DNA of 64,000 bases from DATFVA01 sp963774455 (GTDB lineage: Bacteria; Bacteroidota; Ignavibacteria; Ignavibacteriales; Ignavibacteriaceae). Below are positions 43,442-52,328 of this stretch, piece by piece; the stretch's first letter is position 1; every line of letters starts with the position of its first letter. The notes below the pieces were generated by a model. That model worked only from the letters and a program-made list of their open reading frames with translations. It was not told the origin of the DNA and searched no databases. The position numbers were made by a program, and so were the translations under genes. The stretch covers positions 496,001-560,000 of the forward strand of contig CAVZFD010000005.1 of the NCBI GenBank assembly GCA_963774455.1. The letters are read 5' to 3'.

Positions 43442-45274
43442 ATGTGCGGTATTGTAGGATATGTCGGAGAAAGAAATTGTGTCCCTATTTTAATCAATGG
43501 ACTTAAAAGGCTTGAATACAGGGGATATGATTCTGCAGGAATTGCTATCCTGAACGACGGAATTTCAAGCGTTGTTAAGAATAAAGGGAAAGTTTCCCAG
43601 TTGGAAAAGAAAATCGAGAAGCTTAACCTGTATGCGAACATCGGCATAGGGCATACCAGATGGGCAACGCATGGTGTTCCCAATGAGATAAATGCTCATC
43701 CTCATACAAATGAAGCAAATGACTTGTTCATTATTCATAACGGTATTATTGAGAACTTCAGAACGTTAAAAACAGGACTTGAAAAACTGGGTTATAAATT
43801 TACTTCTGATACAGATAGTGAAGTCTTTGCTCATCTCATAGACAGCTTTATAAAAGAAAGTTATACCTTATTTAAGGCTGTTCAGCTTGCGCTTAGTGAG
43901 ATTGAAGGTACATACGGGCTGGTTGTAATGTATAAAGGGGAACCAGATAAACTGGTTGCAGCGAGAAAAGGTTCACCGCTGCTGGTTGGAATAGGACACA
44001 ACGAAAATTTTATTGCCTCAGATGTTTCTGCGATCCTCGCTTATACAAAACAGGTCGTGTACCTTGAAGACGGTGAAATAGTTGAACTGTTTAAGGATAA
44101 ATTTTATACGAGGACTATAAGTGACCTTGAGATTGAGAAGGAAGTTCACGAGATAAGTATGAGTCTTGATGAAATCGATAAAGGCGGTTTCAATCACTTT
44201 ATGCTCAAAGAGATTATGGAACAGCCCGAATCGGTTCATAATTCAATGAGAGGAAGAATCATCCTCGATAAGGGTACTGCTAAACTTGGTGGACTTGAAC
44301 CTGTCCTGGATAAATTATCAAAAGCAAAAAGAATTATAATCTCAGCCTGCGGAACTTCCTGGCATTCAGGCCTGGTAGGAGAATATATGCTTGAAGAATT
44401 TGCCAGGATTCCTACGGAAGTTGAATATGCATCTGAATTCAGATACCGCAACCCGGTCATAACTCCGGATGATGCTATCTTTTTCATATCGCAAAGTGGA
44501 GAAACAGCTGATACTCTTGCGGCAATGAAAGAAGCAAAACTAAAAGGTGCGCTGGTCCTGGGAATTTGTAATGTGGTAGGCAGTTCCATAGCCAGGGAAA
44601 GCGAAGCCGGGGTATATACTCATGCAGGACCTGAGATTGGAGTTGCCTCAACGAAAGCATTTACCTCTCAGCTTGTTGTGCTGGCTCTGATTACACTCCT
44701 ATTGGCAAGGAAGAAAAATATGAGTCTTGCCGAAGGAAAGTGTATAGCTGAAGAACTGGAAAAAATTCCGGAAAAAATCAGTAAAATACTCGAGCTTAAT
44801 GAGAGCATAGAAAAGATAGCCGAAGATTTTAAAGAAGCCAGGAATTTTCTTTACCTGGGCAGAGGTTTCAACTTCCCGGTAGCCCTGGAAGGAGCACTTA
44901 AGCTTAAAGAAATTTCTTACATCCATGCCGAGGGATATCCCGCTGCTGAGATGAAACATGGTCCTATTGCATTAATAGATGACAATATGCCTGCTGTTTT
45001 TATTGCACCAAAAGATACGAACTATGATAAGATCATGAGCAATATTGAAGAAGTAAAAGCACGCAGTGGAAGGATAATTGCCATCGCCAGTGAAAAAGAC
45101 GGTAATATCGATCATCTCGTAGATTACACAATTAAAATACCGGACACTATAAGGATGCTTACACCACTACTGACAGTCATTCCTCTTCAGCTTTTAGCTT
45201 ATCATATCGCTGTTAAGAAGGGTCTGAATGTGGATCAGCCGCGAAACCTCGCAAAAAGTGTTACCGTGGAATAA
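43442..45274 (+). CDS. glmS: Glutamine-fructose-6-phosphate aminotransferase (isomerising)
   Basis: This 610-residue enzyme makes glucosamine-6-phosphate, the entry to UDP-GlcNAc for peptidoglycan and surface glycans. The N-terminal nucleophile is C2 in MCGIVGYVG, and the glutaminase domain shows HTRWATHG and NGIIENF. Two SIS domains follow (SCGTSWHS, SQSGETADT) and the end carries HPRNLAKSVTVE-like DQPRNLAKSVTVE. It begins 44 nt after the C25 gene. No ribozyme-like leader fits in that short gap. Confidence 0.97.
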   Translation: MCGIVGYVGERNCVPILINGLKRLEYRGYDSAGIAILNDGISSVVKNKGKVSQLEKKIEKLNLYANIGIGHTRWATHGVPNEINAHPHTNEANDLFIIHNGIIENFRTLKTGLEKLGYKFTSDTDSEVFAHLIDSFIKESYTLFKAVQLALSEIEGTYGLVVMYKGEPDKLVAARKGSPLLVGIGHNENFIASDVSAILAYTKQVVYLEDGEIVELFKDKFYTRTISDLEIEKEVHEISMSLDEIDKGGFNHFMLKEIMEQPESVHNSMRGRIILDKGTAKLGGLEPVLDKLSKAKRIIISACGTSWHSGLVGEYMLEEFARIPTEVEYASEFRYRNPVITPDDAIFFISQSGETADTLAAMKEAKLKGALVLGICNVVGSSIARESEAGVYTHAGPEIGVASTKAFTSQLVVLALITLLLARKKNMSLAEGKCIAEELEKIPEKISKILELNESIEKIAEDFKEARNFLYLGRGFNFPVALEGALKLKEISYIHAEGYPAAEMKHGPIALIDDNMPAVFIAPKDTNYDKIMSNIEEVKARSGRIIAIASEKDGNIDHLVDYTIKIPDTIRMLTPLLTVIPLQLLAYHIAVKKGLNVDQPRNLAKSVTVE

Positions 45275-45291
45275 AATAATCCCACTTTAAT

Positions 45292-45323
45292 TTTTGAGAT
45301 TTAATGGGAAATATTTATTTTTG
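45292..45323 (+). promoter_or_regulatory. Putative promoter of tRNA-Phe
   Basis: TTTTG ends at 45296, a 19-nt spacer follows, then TATTTTTG at 45316-45323. This is an exact fit to the Bacteroidota -33/-7 consensus. Transcription would begin near 45330, leaving a leader of about 10 nt before the tRNA. Confidence 0.6.
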
Positions 45324-45340
45324 GTCTTCAAAATTTTGAA

Positions 45341-45413
45341 GGGCAGATAGCTCAGTCGGTAGAGCAAAGGACTGAAAATCCTTGTGTCGGCGGTTCGATT
45401 CCGTCTCTGCCCA
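45341..45413 (+). tRNA. tRNA-Phe (anticodon GAA)
   Basis: This 73-nt cloverleaf has acceptor GGGCAGA/TCTGCCC, a D-arm GCTC...GAGC, an anticodon stem AAGGA/TCCTT with loop CTGAAAA (anticodon GAA), and a T-arm containing TTCGATT. The discriminator base is A at 45413. The CCA end is not encoded and must be added enzymatically. A strong terminator follows. Confidence 0.98.
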
Positions 45414-45420
45414 CTTCAGT

Positions 45421-45452
45421 GTGCGAATATTACCGGGTATTCGCACTTTTTG
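45421..45452 (+). terminator. Rho-independent terminator after tRNA-Phe
   Basis: GTGCGAATA (45421-45429) pairs with TATTCGCAC (45438-45446) and is followed by TTTTTG. The 9-bp stem begins 8 nt after the tRNA. Confidence 0.88.
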
Positions 45453-45828
45453 TTTTAAACCTGCCTTTCGCTATCTCAACCTCCTGCTTTATGCTTAAGA
45501 GATTTATTTGAAAATTTATACGATTCCTGCTCTGATTAACCATCTATATGATTTCCTTTTGCCAGGTCCTCTGCTGCTGAGAACCAAAGTGGTGGTGATA
45601 TTTTGCGGGACTATTCCTATTTTAGAGCCGGCTGATTTCTTCTATAAAATATTTGACTCAAATAGCTATAGTTATAAACCCTTATAGCTTTCAATGACAT
45701 ATAAATTTACTGATAATTATATTAGTGGAAGGATTGGAAAGTTTAAAATTAAATGATCTTAGGATGATTGTCCCGCGTAGGGAATACTTCCAGTTAGAAA
45801 TAATCCGTATATAAAATCAAGGAAAAGT
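45453..45828. other. Intergenic region, nothing recognised
   Basis: This is a 376-bp gap between the tRNA-Phe terminator and the M3 peptidase gene. No open frame with a credible start, no conserved RNA and no repeat was recognised; a short TAGCTATAG/CTTATAGCT-type inverted sequence near 45663-45690 is too weak to call. It presumably carries the promoter of the peptidase gene. Confidence 0.4.
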
Positions 45829-47979
45829 ATGATCTTAAACAAATTAGTTATTGTTTTTCTGCTTATAATATTTTTGATGCTGCCAAATTACGCGCAAGAA
45901 CATAATAAATTGGAGAAAGAAAGTATTAAAACTGATACAACCGCACAGAACCCGTTTTTAAACGTTAGCAAGCTTCCTTTTCAGGCGCCAGAGTTTGATA
46001 GAATTCATGACTATGATTATAAACCCGCAATGGAAGAAGGAATGAAACAGCAGATAGAGGAAATTCAGAAAATAGCAAATGATCCGGCACCTCCTACATT
46101 CGAAAATACATTAGCAGCCTTAGAAAAAAGCGGGCAGCTATTGCACAGGGTGTCATTGGTATTTAACGCCATTACCAGCGCTAATACTAATCCAACATTA
46201 CAGAAAGTTCAGGAGGAGGAGGCTTCTAAGCTGGCGGCACATCATGATGCTATTTTCCTTGATCCTAAACTCTTCGAAAGGGTTGAAGCCATCTATAATA
46301 AACGGGATGAGCTGAAACTTGATAATGAATCAAGGAAACTGGTTAAGTTTTATTATGATCAGTTTGTTCATGCCGGAGCGAAGCTGTCACCTGACGATAA
46401 ATCTAAATTGAAAAAAATGAATGAGGAAGAAGCAACACTCATTGCCAAATTTGTTAATAAACTTCTGGCAGCGACGAAAGACGGAGCACTTATTGTTGCT
46501 GATAAATCTGAACTTAAAGGATTGTCTCCTGCAGAAATCGACGCCGCCCGCCAGGCTGCCGATGACAGGAAACTTTCTGACAAATGGCTGATTACATTGC
46601 AGAACACAACTCAGCAGCCGGCTTTGCAATCATTAGAGAATAGAGATGTGAGGGAAAAACTTTTCAATAATTCCTGGAACCGTGCAGAGAAAAATGACAG
46701 CAATGACACCAGGAAAGTGATAGAACGGATAGCAAAAATTCGAGCTGACAAAGCCAGCCTGTTAGGATTCTCAAATTACGCCGGATGGGTGCTTGAGAAT
46801 CAGATGGCAAAAACTCCGGATAAAGTACAGGAATTCCTCGATAGACTTGTGCCTGCAACAATCAACAGTGAAAAGAAAGAAGCAACAGATATCCAGTCAT
46901 TTATTGATCAATCAGGTGCAGATATTAAGCTTCAGCCATGGGATTGGAATTATTACGCGGAAAAACTCCGCAGGGAACGGTATAAACTAGATGAAGATGA
47001 AATCAAATCATATTTTGTCCTCGATAATGTACTTGAAAAGGGTGTATTCTATACGGCTCAAAAACTATACGGAATCACTTTTAAAGAGGTTCATAATTAC
47101 CCCGTTTACCAGAAAGATGTGAGAGTTTTTGAAGTCTATGATAAGGATGGTTCACCGCTTGCTCTTTTTTATGGAGATTATTTTAAGAGGGATAATAAAT
47201 CAGGCGGAGCCTGGATGGATAATTTTGTAGTTCAGTCAAAGCTGCTTGGTACCAAACCGGTTGTATTTAACGTGACAAACTTTGTTAAGCCCGCTCCAGG
47301 TAAGTCCGCCTTGCTCAGCTATGATGATGTTACGACGCTTTTTCATGAATTTGGACATGCTCTGCACGGTATCTTTGCAGACCAGGAATATCCAGGTTTG
47401 TCAGGGACAAGCGTACCCCGGGATTTTGTTGAATTTCCCTCCCAGTTTAATGAACATTGGGCACTATACCCTGAAGTTCTTCAAAATTATGCCTTAAATT
47501 ATAAAACAGGTAAACCGATACCTCAGGAACTGGTCGATAAGGTCAGAAAAGCTAATCTCTTCAACCAGGGATATGATTTTACTGAGATTGTTGAGGCGGC
47601 AGCTCTTGATATGGCATGGCATACTCTTTCAGCAAATGAACCGGAAAAAAATTCTGATGAGTTTGAGACCTCCAGCCTTAAAAAAGATAGTCTTTATTTT
47701 TCTGCTGTTCCGCCCAGGTACCGGTCGAGCTATTTTATGCACATCTGGGGAAATGGTTATGCTGCCGGCTATTATGCTTACCTCTGGTCAGAGATGCTTG
47801 ATGATGATGCCTACCAGTGGTTTGAAGATAATGGAGGGCTCACCAGGGAGAATGGCGATCGTTTCCGTAATATGATTCTTTCCAGGGGAGCTACAGCTGA
47901 CTATAATGAAATATTCCGCGAGTTTACCGGACACGAACCCAGGATTGAACCTATGTTGAAAGACAGGGGGTTGGAATGA
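45829..47979 (+). CDS. dcp: M3-family peptidyl-dipeptidase (Dcp-like)
   Basis: This 716-residue zinc peptidase has a signal peptide (KLVIVFLLIIFLMLPNYAQ), so it works in the periplasm. It begins with the Dcp-type segment NPFLNVSKLPFQAPEFDRIHDYDYKPAMEEGM, and the zinc site H506-E-F-G-H510 lies in TLFHEFGHALHGIF, with the third ligand E downstream (EFPSQFNEHWAL). It removes dipeptides from C-termini of short peptides. Length and N-terminal motif match Dcp rather than oligopeptidase F. Confidence 0.93.
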   Translation: MILNKLVIVFLLIIFLMLPNYAQEHNKLEKESIKTDTTAQNPFLNVSKLPFQAPEFDRIHDYDYKPAMEEGMKQQIEEIQKIANDPAPPTFENTLAALEKSGQLLHRVSLVFNAITSANTNPTLQKVQEEEASKLAAHHDAIFLDPKLFERVEAIYNKRDELKLDNESRKLVKFYYDQFVHAGAKLSPDDKSKLKKMNEEEATLIAKFVNKLLAATKDGALIVADKSELKGLSPAEIDAARQAADDRKLSDKWLITLQNTTQQPALQSLENRDVREKLFNNSWNRAEKNDSNDTRKVIERIAKIRADKASLLGFSNYAGWVLENQMAKTPDKVQEFLDRLVPATINSEKKEATDIQSFIDQSGADIKLQPWDWNYYAEKLRRERYKLDEDEIKSYFVLDNVLEKGVFYTAQKLYGITFKEVHNYPVYQKDVRVFEVYDKDGSPLALFYGDYFKRDNKSGGAWMDNFVVQSKLLGTKPVVFNVTNFVKPAPGKSALLSYDDVTTLFHEFGHALHGIFADQEYPGLSGTSVPRDFVEFPSQFNEHWALYPEVLQNYALNYKTGKPIPQELVDKVRKANLFNQGYDFTEIVEAAALDMAWHTLSANEPEKNSDEFETSSLKKDSLYFSAVPPRYRSSYFMHIWGNGYAAGYYAYLWSEMLDDDAYQWFEDNGGLTRENGDRFRNMILSRGATADYNEIFREFTGHEPRIEPMLKDRGLE

Positions 47980-48009
47980 AAAGGCTAATTTTTGATCGAA
48001 AACAAAAGA

Positions 48010-48041
48010 TGCCTTCCCGGATATATTAGAACCGGAAGGCA
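48010..48041. other. Hairpin after the M3 peptidase gene
   Basis: TGCCTTCCCGG pairs with CCGGAAGGCA with one bulged C. No T-run follows on the plus strand; the minus strand continues with TCTTTTGTTTT. It could end transcription in the minus direction weakly, or protect the dcp mRNA end. Confidence 0.4.
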
Positions 48042-48148
48042 CCTTCAGGAATGGCGCTCCCTAAAGCAATTTAATTAAAAATAAATGTTGCATTTCTCAA
48101 CATAAATACTGAACTTAAAACCTTATTTAACTTTAATGTGGGGACCGA

Positions 48149-48310
48149 ATGGAAGAGAAGTGCAGTAATGAAAAATACGATAAGTGTGTAGTCTGTGATT
48201 CGTATGAAGACTGCGTTCACAAATATTATATAGAAAAGGGACGACATCATTATGTCATCCCCGTAGCGTTTTTTATTGTTCTGTTTACAATCTATTTTTT
48301 GCTTAGTTAA
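48149..48310 (+). CDS. Small cysteine-rich single-span membrane protein (hypothetical)
   Basis: A 53-codon frame encodes a protein starting MEEKCSNEKYDKCVVCD with four cysteines in the first 22 residues (C5, C13, C16, C22), a basic stretch (KGRHHY) and one C-terminal hydrophobic helix (about 35-52). This is the layout of a small zinc-binding or redox tail-anchored protein. GGGG lies just upstream of the ATG as a possible ribosome-binding site. The family is not recognised. It lies between the M3 peptidase gene and a convergent thioredoxin-like lipoprotein gene. Confidence 0.5.
   Translation: MEEKCSNEKYDKCVVCDSYEDCVHKYYIEKGRHHYVIPVAFFIVLFTIYFLLS
48231..48261 (-). terminator. Possible minus-strand terminator inside the small ORF
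   Basis: GGGATGACAT (minus strand) pairs with ATGTCGTCCC with one mismatch around a 4-base loop, followed on the minus strand by TTTTCTA. It lies 57 nt past the stop of the thioredoxin-like gene and could end its transcript, while lying antisense to codons of the small gene at 48149-48310. Confidence 0.45.
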
Positions 48311-48317
48311 GCATACT

Positions 48318-48785
48318 TCAGGAATGTATCATATACTCTTTTAGCTGTTGAATATAATTTTCAACGCCTCCCTGGATATACCCTGTCTTCAGAAGACCCT
48401 TGCCGTTCTTATCAAGAAGAATGATGGTTGGAAATCCTTCCACACCGTATAGATCGGCCAGCTGCTGGTTGTAATATTTTGTTGCATTTGACTGTTCAAT
48501 GCTCTTCGGGAAATCAATTTTCACAAGAACAAGGTTTTTTTCTGCGAAATCTTCGAACTCGCTTTTTGAGAAAACTTCGTCGCTCAGCCTTTTACACCAT
48601 ATACACCAGTCGGAACCTGTAAAATTAACCAGTATGGTTTTGTTTTCTTTTTTTGCTGCAGCCATAGCTTCATTTAAATCAGTCTTCCAGCTGAGGGAAT
48701 CGCTGGTTCCGCTTTTACTGCACCCGGCAAATAACAGCATAAATAAGACAGGAAGTACAATTAATTTTTTCACTTTATTCTCCAT
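48318..48785 (-). CDS. Thioredoxin-like lipoprotein (Thioredoxin_7 type)
   Basis: This 155-residue lipoprotein has a signal peptide ending in the lipobox LFAGC, then a thioredoxin fold with the redox motif C-I-W-C in TGSDWCIWCKRLSDEVF and the cis-proline loop GVEGFPTIILLDKNG. It resembles the C-terminal domain of DsbD and related periplasmic reductases. The redox partner is not identified. It is transcribed alone on the minus strand, with tiny cysteine-containing membrane-protein genes on both sides. Confidence 0.92.
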   Translation of the reverse strand: MENKVKKLIVLPVLFMLLFAGCSKSGTSDSLSWKTDLNEAMAAAKKENKTILVNFTGSDWCIWCKRLSDEVFSKSEFEDFAEKNLVLVKIDFPKSIEQSNATKYYNQQLADLYGVEGFPTIILLDKNGKGLLKTGYIQGGVENYIQQLKEYMIHS

Positions 48786-48850
48786 TCCGGATTTTGATTA
48801 TTTTCATATCATGTGATGGTATTAATTTAAATTAGTTTCAGAAAAAATCA

Positions 48851-49015
48851 TTGCCTATAAACAAACAAAAAGAATGCCCCTCCTGCGCGATGCAAATACC
48901 TTCGGATTCTAAGGTATGCCCGATCTGTGGATACGAATTTCCCGAAAATAATAAGTTTTTCGGCATTATTGTAATAATAATGTTAATCCTGATAATGCTC
49001 TATTTTCTTATTTAG
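48851..49015 (+). CDS. Small zinc-ribbon membrane protein (hypothetical)
   Basis: A 54-codon frame with a TTG start encodes a protein with a zinc-ribbon-like N-terminus, CPSCAMQIPSDSKVCPICGYEF (two CxxC pairs), and one C-terminal hydrophobic helix (GIIVIIMLILIMLYFLI). Short membrane-anchored zinc ribbons are widespread but poorly characterised. No in-frame ATG occurs before the first cysteine pair, and an AAAAAATCA stretch without a clear ribosome site precedes it, so the start is uncertain. It is followed by purC after 70 nt. Confidence 0.6.
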   Translation: MPINKQKECPSCAMQIPSDSKVCPICGYEFPENNKFFGIIVIIMLILIMLYFLI

Positions 49016-49034
49016 GAGGATTCCATTCTTATTT

Positions 49035-49066
49035 ATTGTATTATCATCCGGGCATAATTATATTTG
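49035..49066 (+). promoter_or_regulatory. Putative promoter of the purC-recX operon
   Basis: ATTG (49035-49038), a 20-nt spacer and TATATTTG (49059-49066) fit the Bacteroidota -33/-7 consensus exactly. Initiation near 49073 would give a 13-nt leader before the purC ATG at 49086. Confidence 0.5.
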
Positions 49067-49085
49067 CTAACAAACTTCAAGGCCT

Positions 49086-49994
49086 ATGAATTCCAAAGTA
49101 ATACTACAGACAAGTTTTTCCGGCTTAAATCTTGTTAAAAAAGGAAAAGTCAGGGATATTTATGACGTTGGCGATCATTTTTTGATTGTATCAACTGACC
49201 GTCTCTCTGCTTTCGATGTTATAATGCAGCAGGGAATTCCCAATAAAGGAAATGTCCTTACAAAAATATCAGAATTCTGGTTCGATTTTTCACGGAATAT
49301 AATTACCAATCACCTGGTGTCAACTTCGGTGGATGATTTTCCCGCTGAGTGCAGACAGTACAAGACTGAACTGGAAGGTCGGTCTATGTTGGTTAATAAG
49401 GCTGAGGTAATCCCAATTGAATGTATTGTGAGGGGTTATATCTCTGGTTCCGGGTGGAATGATTATAAGTCTACAGGTAAAATATCGGGAATTAAATTGC
49501 CCGAAGGCTTGGCGGAATCAGAAAAATTGCCCGAACCTATATTCACACCTTCAACAAAAGCAGAGCTAGGCACTCACGACGAAAATATTTCCGCTGATGA
49601 TGCTATTCAGATTGCAGGCGGGGATATTGTCAATAGAATTAAATCGGCGGCGCTCAATATCTATAATGCTGCCTCCGGGTATGCCCTTAAAAAAGGTATC
49701 ATTATAGCTGATACTAAAATGGAGTTTGGAATTATTGGCGGTGAGCTGATCCTGGTAGACGAACTTCTAACCCCGGATTCATCAAGGTTCTGGCCGGTTA
49801 AAAAATATGAAAAAGGAAGAGCCCAGGAAAGTTATGATAAGCAATTTGTACGCGATTATCTTCTGTCAATAAATTTTAATAAGAAACCTCCGGCCCCGAT
49901 ACTGCCTGATGAAATAATAACCAGGACCAGTGAAAAGTACCTCGAGGTACTCGAAAGGCTGACCGGGAAGAGTTTGGAAAATATTGCTGAATAA
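49086..49994 (+). CDS. purC: Phosphoribosylaminoimidazole-succinocarboxamide synthase
   Basis: This 302-residue enzyme joins CAIR and aspartate in purine synthesis. It shows KKGKVRDIYDVGDHFLIVSTDRLSAFDV, the motif ECIVRGYISGSGW, TPSTKAELGTHDENIS and the late DELLTPDSSRFWP, all diagnostic of SAICAR synthase. The long form of about 300 residues is the type seen in many Bacteroidota and in yeast. It begins a plus-strand run of closely spaced genes through recX. Its stop abuts the pgsA start. Confidence 0.97.
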   Translation: MNSKVILQTSFSGLNLVKKGKVRDIYDVGDHFLIVSTDRLSAFDVIMQQGIPNKGNVLTKISEFWFDFSRNIITNHLVSTSVDDFPAECRQYKTELEGRSMLVNKAEVIPIECIVRGYISGSGWNDYKSTGKISGIKLPEGLAESEKLPEPIFTPSTKAELGTHDENISADDAIQIAGGDIVNRIKSAALNIYNAASGYALKKGIIIADTKMEFGIIGGELILVDELLTPDSSRFWPVKKYEKGRAQESYDKQFVRDYLLSINFNKKPPAPILPDEIITRTSEKYLEVLERLTGKSLENIAE

Positions 49995-50591
49995 ATGGTA
50001 CTTCCAAATCAATTAACTATACTGAGAATTATTCTAACACCCGTATTTCTGTTTTTCTTTCTTTCCGGCAATCCAATGTTTAAACTGATTTCCCTGGGAG
50101 TTTTTATTATAGCAGCGCTTACCGACTGGTACGACGGCTGGCTTGCAAGGAAGTTTAATTATATCACTAACTGGGGGAAATTCTGGGACCCACTGGCGGA
50201 CAAAATTTTAACTTCAACTGCTTTTATCGGCTTCGTAATTCTTCGGATAATTCCCCTCTGGATGGTAATTATAATAATCCTGCGCGACCTGCTCATCACA
50301 ACTCTCAGAGCTTATGCAGATTACAAGGATTTTTCTTTCCCGACAAGTTATTACGCAAAATGGAAGACCTTTATACAGATGACTTTCCTTTATTATTTAT
50401 TAATTGCTTATGTCGGAATGACTTCTGTAGATCAGTTCATAGGAGGTGGAAATATTTTCGTTTTTTTAATGAATGAAAGTTTTGTTTATATAAGTATGCT
50501 TATTATTACCGCCATAACTTTTCATTCGGGGGTAACTTACGTCTATAAGAACAGACGGCTTATAAAGGAATTATTCAGCAGTGAAGCTTAA
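49995..50591 (+). CDS. pgsA: CDP-diacylglycerol-glycerol-3-phosphate 3-phosphatidyltransferase
   Basis: This 198-residue membrane enzyme makes phosphatidylglycerol phosphate. The CDP-alcohol phosphotransferase motif is readable as D-W-Y-D-G-W-L-A-R followed by G-K-F-W-D-P-L-A-D, matching DxxDGxxAR...GxxxDxxxD. Four or five hydrophobic helices surround it. It is followed by pgpA, the phosphatase for its product, with an 11-nt overlap, so the pair performs two consecutive steps. Confidence 0.95.
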   Translation: MVLPNQLTILRIILTPVFLFFFLSGNPMFKLISLGVFIIAALTDWYDGWLARKFNYITNWGKFWDPLADKILTSTAFIGFVILRIIPLWMVIIIILRDLLITTLRAYADYKDFSFPTSYYAKWKTFIQMTFLYYLLIAYVGMTSVDQFIGGGNIFVFLMNESFVYISMLIITAITFHSGVTYVYKNRRLIKELFSSEA

Positions 50592-51039
50592 CTTCTTTAA
50601 TAAACTTTTTGGTTCAGGATTTTTTACAGGCTATATTCCTTTTGCAAGCGGAACTTTCGGAAGTCTCGCCGGATTACTGATATATTATATCCCGGGATTT
50701 GAGAACCCGGTCATCCTCATACCCGCCATTATTGTTTTTAGTGTTTACGGTGTTTATGTAGGGACCGAGTTTGAAAAGGTTTATGGTAAAGATCCTTCGG
50801 AATGTACTATTGATGAGATTGTCGGAATGTGGATTTCGCTGCTTTTTTTACCGAAAATCCTATGGGTTTCTGTTCTGGTATTCTTCATTTGGCGTCTGTT
50901 TGATATAGTCAAACCGTTCCCTGCCAGGCGCCTGGAAAAACTTGAGGGCGGCGTTGGAGTAATGATAGATGATGTAATAAGCAGTATTTATGTTTTATTT
51001 TTGGTTCATCTTTTTATTTTAATATACAGTTCTCTTTAA
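50581..51039 (+). CDS. pgpA: Phosphatidylglycerophosphatase A
   Basis: This 152-residue membrane phosphatase dephosphorylates phosphatidylglycerol phosphate to phosphatidylglycerol. It shows FFTGYIPFASGTFGSLAGLL at the N-terminus, then DPSECTIDEIVGMWISLL, WRLFDIVKPFPARRLEKLEGGVGVMIDDVIS, which are the conserved PgpA motifs with DE and DD acidic residues. A GTG start overlaps pgsA by 11 nt. Functional partnership with pgsA is clear from both the motifs and the overlap. Confidence 0.95.
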   Translation: MKLNFFNKLFGSGFFTGYIPFASGTFGSLAGLLIYYIPGFENPVILIPAIIVFSVYGVYVGTEFEKVYGKDPSECTIDEIVGMWISLLFLPKILWVSVLVFFIWRLFDIVKPFPARRLEKLEGGVGVMIDDVISSIYVLFLVHLFILIYSSL

Positions 51040-51074
51040 TATCTCTTTAATAATAAACATTGAAAGTTTGTGAA

Positions 51075-52328
51075 ATGAATGCTCAAATCATTACTGTCGG
51101 TGATGAAATTCTGATAGGGCAGGTGCTTAACACGAATGCTGCTTATATCGGCAGCCGGCTCGTTGAGAACAATATTAATGTAATCAGGACATCCGTCGTG
51201 GGTGATATACAATCAGAAATTGTGAATGAGTTCAACAAAGCATGGGATGAAAATGATCTTGTAGTTGTTACAGGAGGTCTGGGTCCTACTCACGATGATA
51301 TTACGCGGAAATGTATAGTTGATTTCTTTAACACTGAACTGGTTAGTAATACCGAGGTTCTTGAAGATATAAAATCACTATTTAGAAAACGGGGACGCAA
51401 AATTACTAAGATAAATGAGGGTCAGGCGCTTGTTCCAAAAATTGCAAATGTTATCAGGAATTCTCTGGGGACAGCTCCCGGAGTGTGGATAGAGAAGGAA
51501 AATAAAATATTTGTGGCAATGCCCGGGGTTCCGTTTGAGATGAAGGAGATGATCGAAACATATGTTATTCCTTCACTTATAGAAAAAATGGGTGAACCCG
51601 AAATCATTTCGGTCAGAAAAACACTCCTTACAACAGGTATAGCGGAATCAACCTTATTTGAAAGACTGGGTGATCTGAATGAACTCCTCGGTGATTCAAA
51701 ACTTGCCTTTCTGCCGAGTCAGTTTGGTGTGAGACTCAGGATAACCTCAGAGGGAAAATCAGAAAAAGATGCTCAGAATAAAATTAGTGAGATTGAGCAG
51801 AAGATAAGAAGTAAAGCAGGCCGTTATATCTATGGTAAAGATAATGAATTGCTTGAAGAAGCTGTTGGAAAAATATTGAAGGAACGGGGCTTGACCCTGG
51901 CGGTGGCAGAGTCGTGTACGGGCGGATTGGTTTCTGATTTGCTGACCAATATAAGCGGAAGCAGTGCATATTTTGAGAGAGGTGTAGTATCCTACAGCAA
52001 CGCAGCCAAGGTAGAGATTCTTAAAGTGAATGAAGATATGATTGCAGAAAACGGAGCAGTGAGTATAGAAATTGCCCGTCAAATGGCCGAGGGTATTAAG
52101 TCGATAAGTGGAACAGATCTTGGATTGTCGACCACGGGGATAATGGGACCAACGGGGGCTACAACAGATAAACCGATCGGCCTTGCTTACATCGGCATAT
52201 GCGATGAGAAAGTATGTACTGCCAAAGAATTTCAATTCGGAGATGACAGGCTGTTAAATAAACAGCGTGCGGCACAGGCGGCACTCGATATGCTCCGGAG
52301 ACATTTACTCGGGATATCAGATGACTAG
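51075..52328 (+). CDS. cinA: CinA family protein (competence/damage-inducible, nicotinamide-nucleotide amidase type)
   Basis: This 417-residue protein joins an N-terminal MoCF-type domain (MNAQIITVGDEILIGQVLNTNAAYIG, VVVTGGLGPTHDDITR, about 1-165) to a C-terminal PncC-type amidase domain (LAVAESCTGGLVSDLLTNISGSSAYFERGVVSYSN). CinA members recycle pyridine nucleotides and are often placed before recA, as here. ATG at 51075 begins right at the conserved strand; a TTG at 51060 would add five residues. It overlaps thpR by 8 nt. Confidence 0.95.
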   Translation: MNAQIITVGDEILIGQVLNTNAAYIGSRLVENNINVIRTSVVGDIQSEIVNEFNKAWDENDLVVVTGGLGPTHDDITRKCIVDFFNTELVSNTEVLEDIKSLFRKRGRKITKINEGQALVPKIANVIRNSLGTAPGVWIEKENKIFVAMPGVPFEMKEMIETYVIPSLIEKMGEPEIISVRKTLLTTGIAESTLFERLGDLNELLGDSKLAFLPSQFGVRLRITSEGKSEKDAQNKISEIEQKIRSKAGRYIYGKDNELLEEAVGKILKERGLTLAVAESCTGGLVSDLLTNISGSSAYFERGVVSYSNAAKVEILKVNEDMIAENGAVSIEIARQMAEGIKSISGTDLGLSTTGIMGPTGATTDKPIGLAYIGICDEKVCTAKEFQFGDDRLLNKQRAAQAALDMLRRHLLGISDD

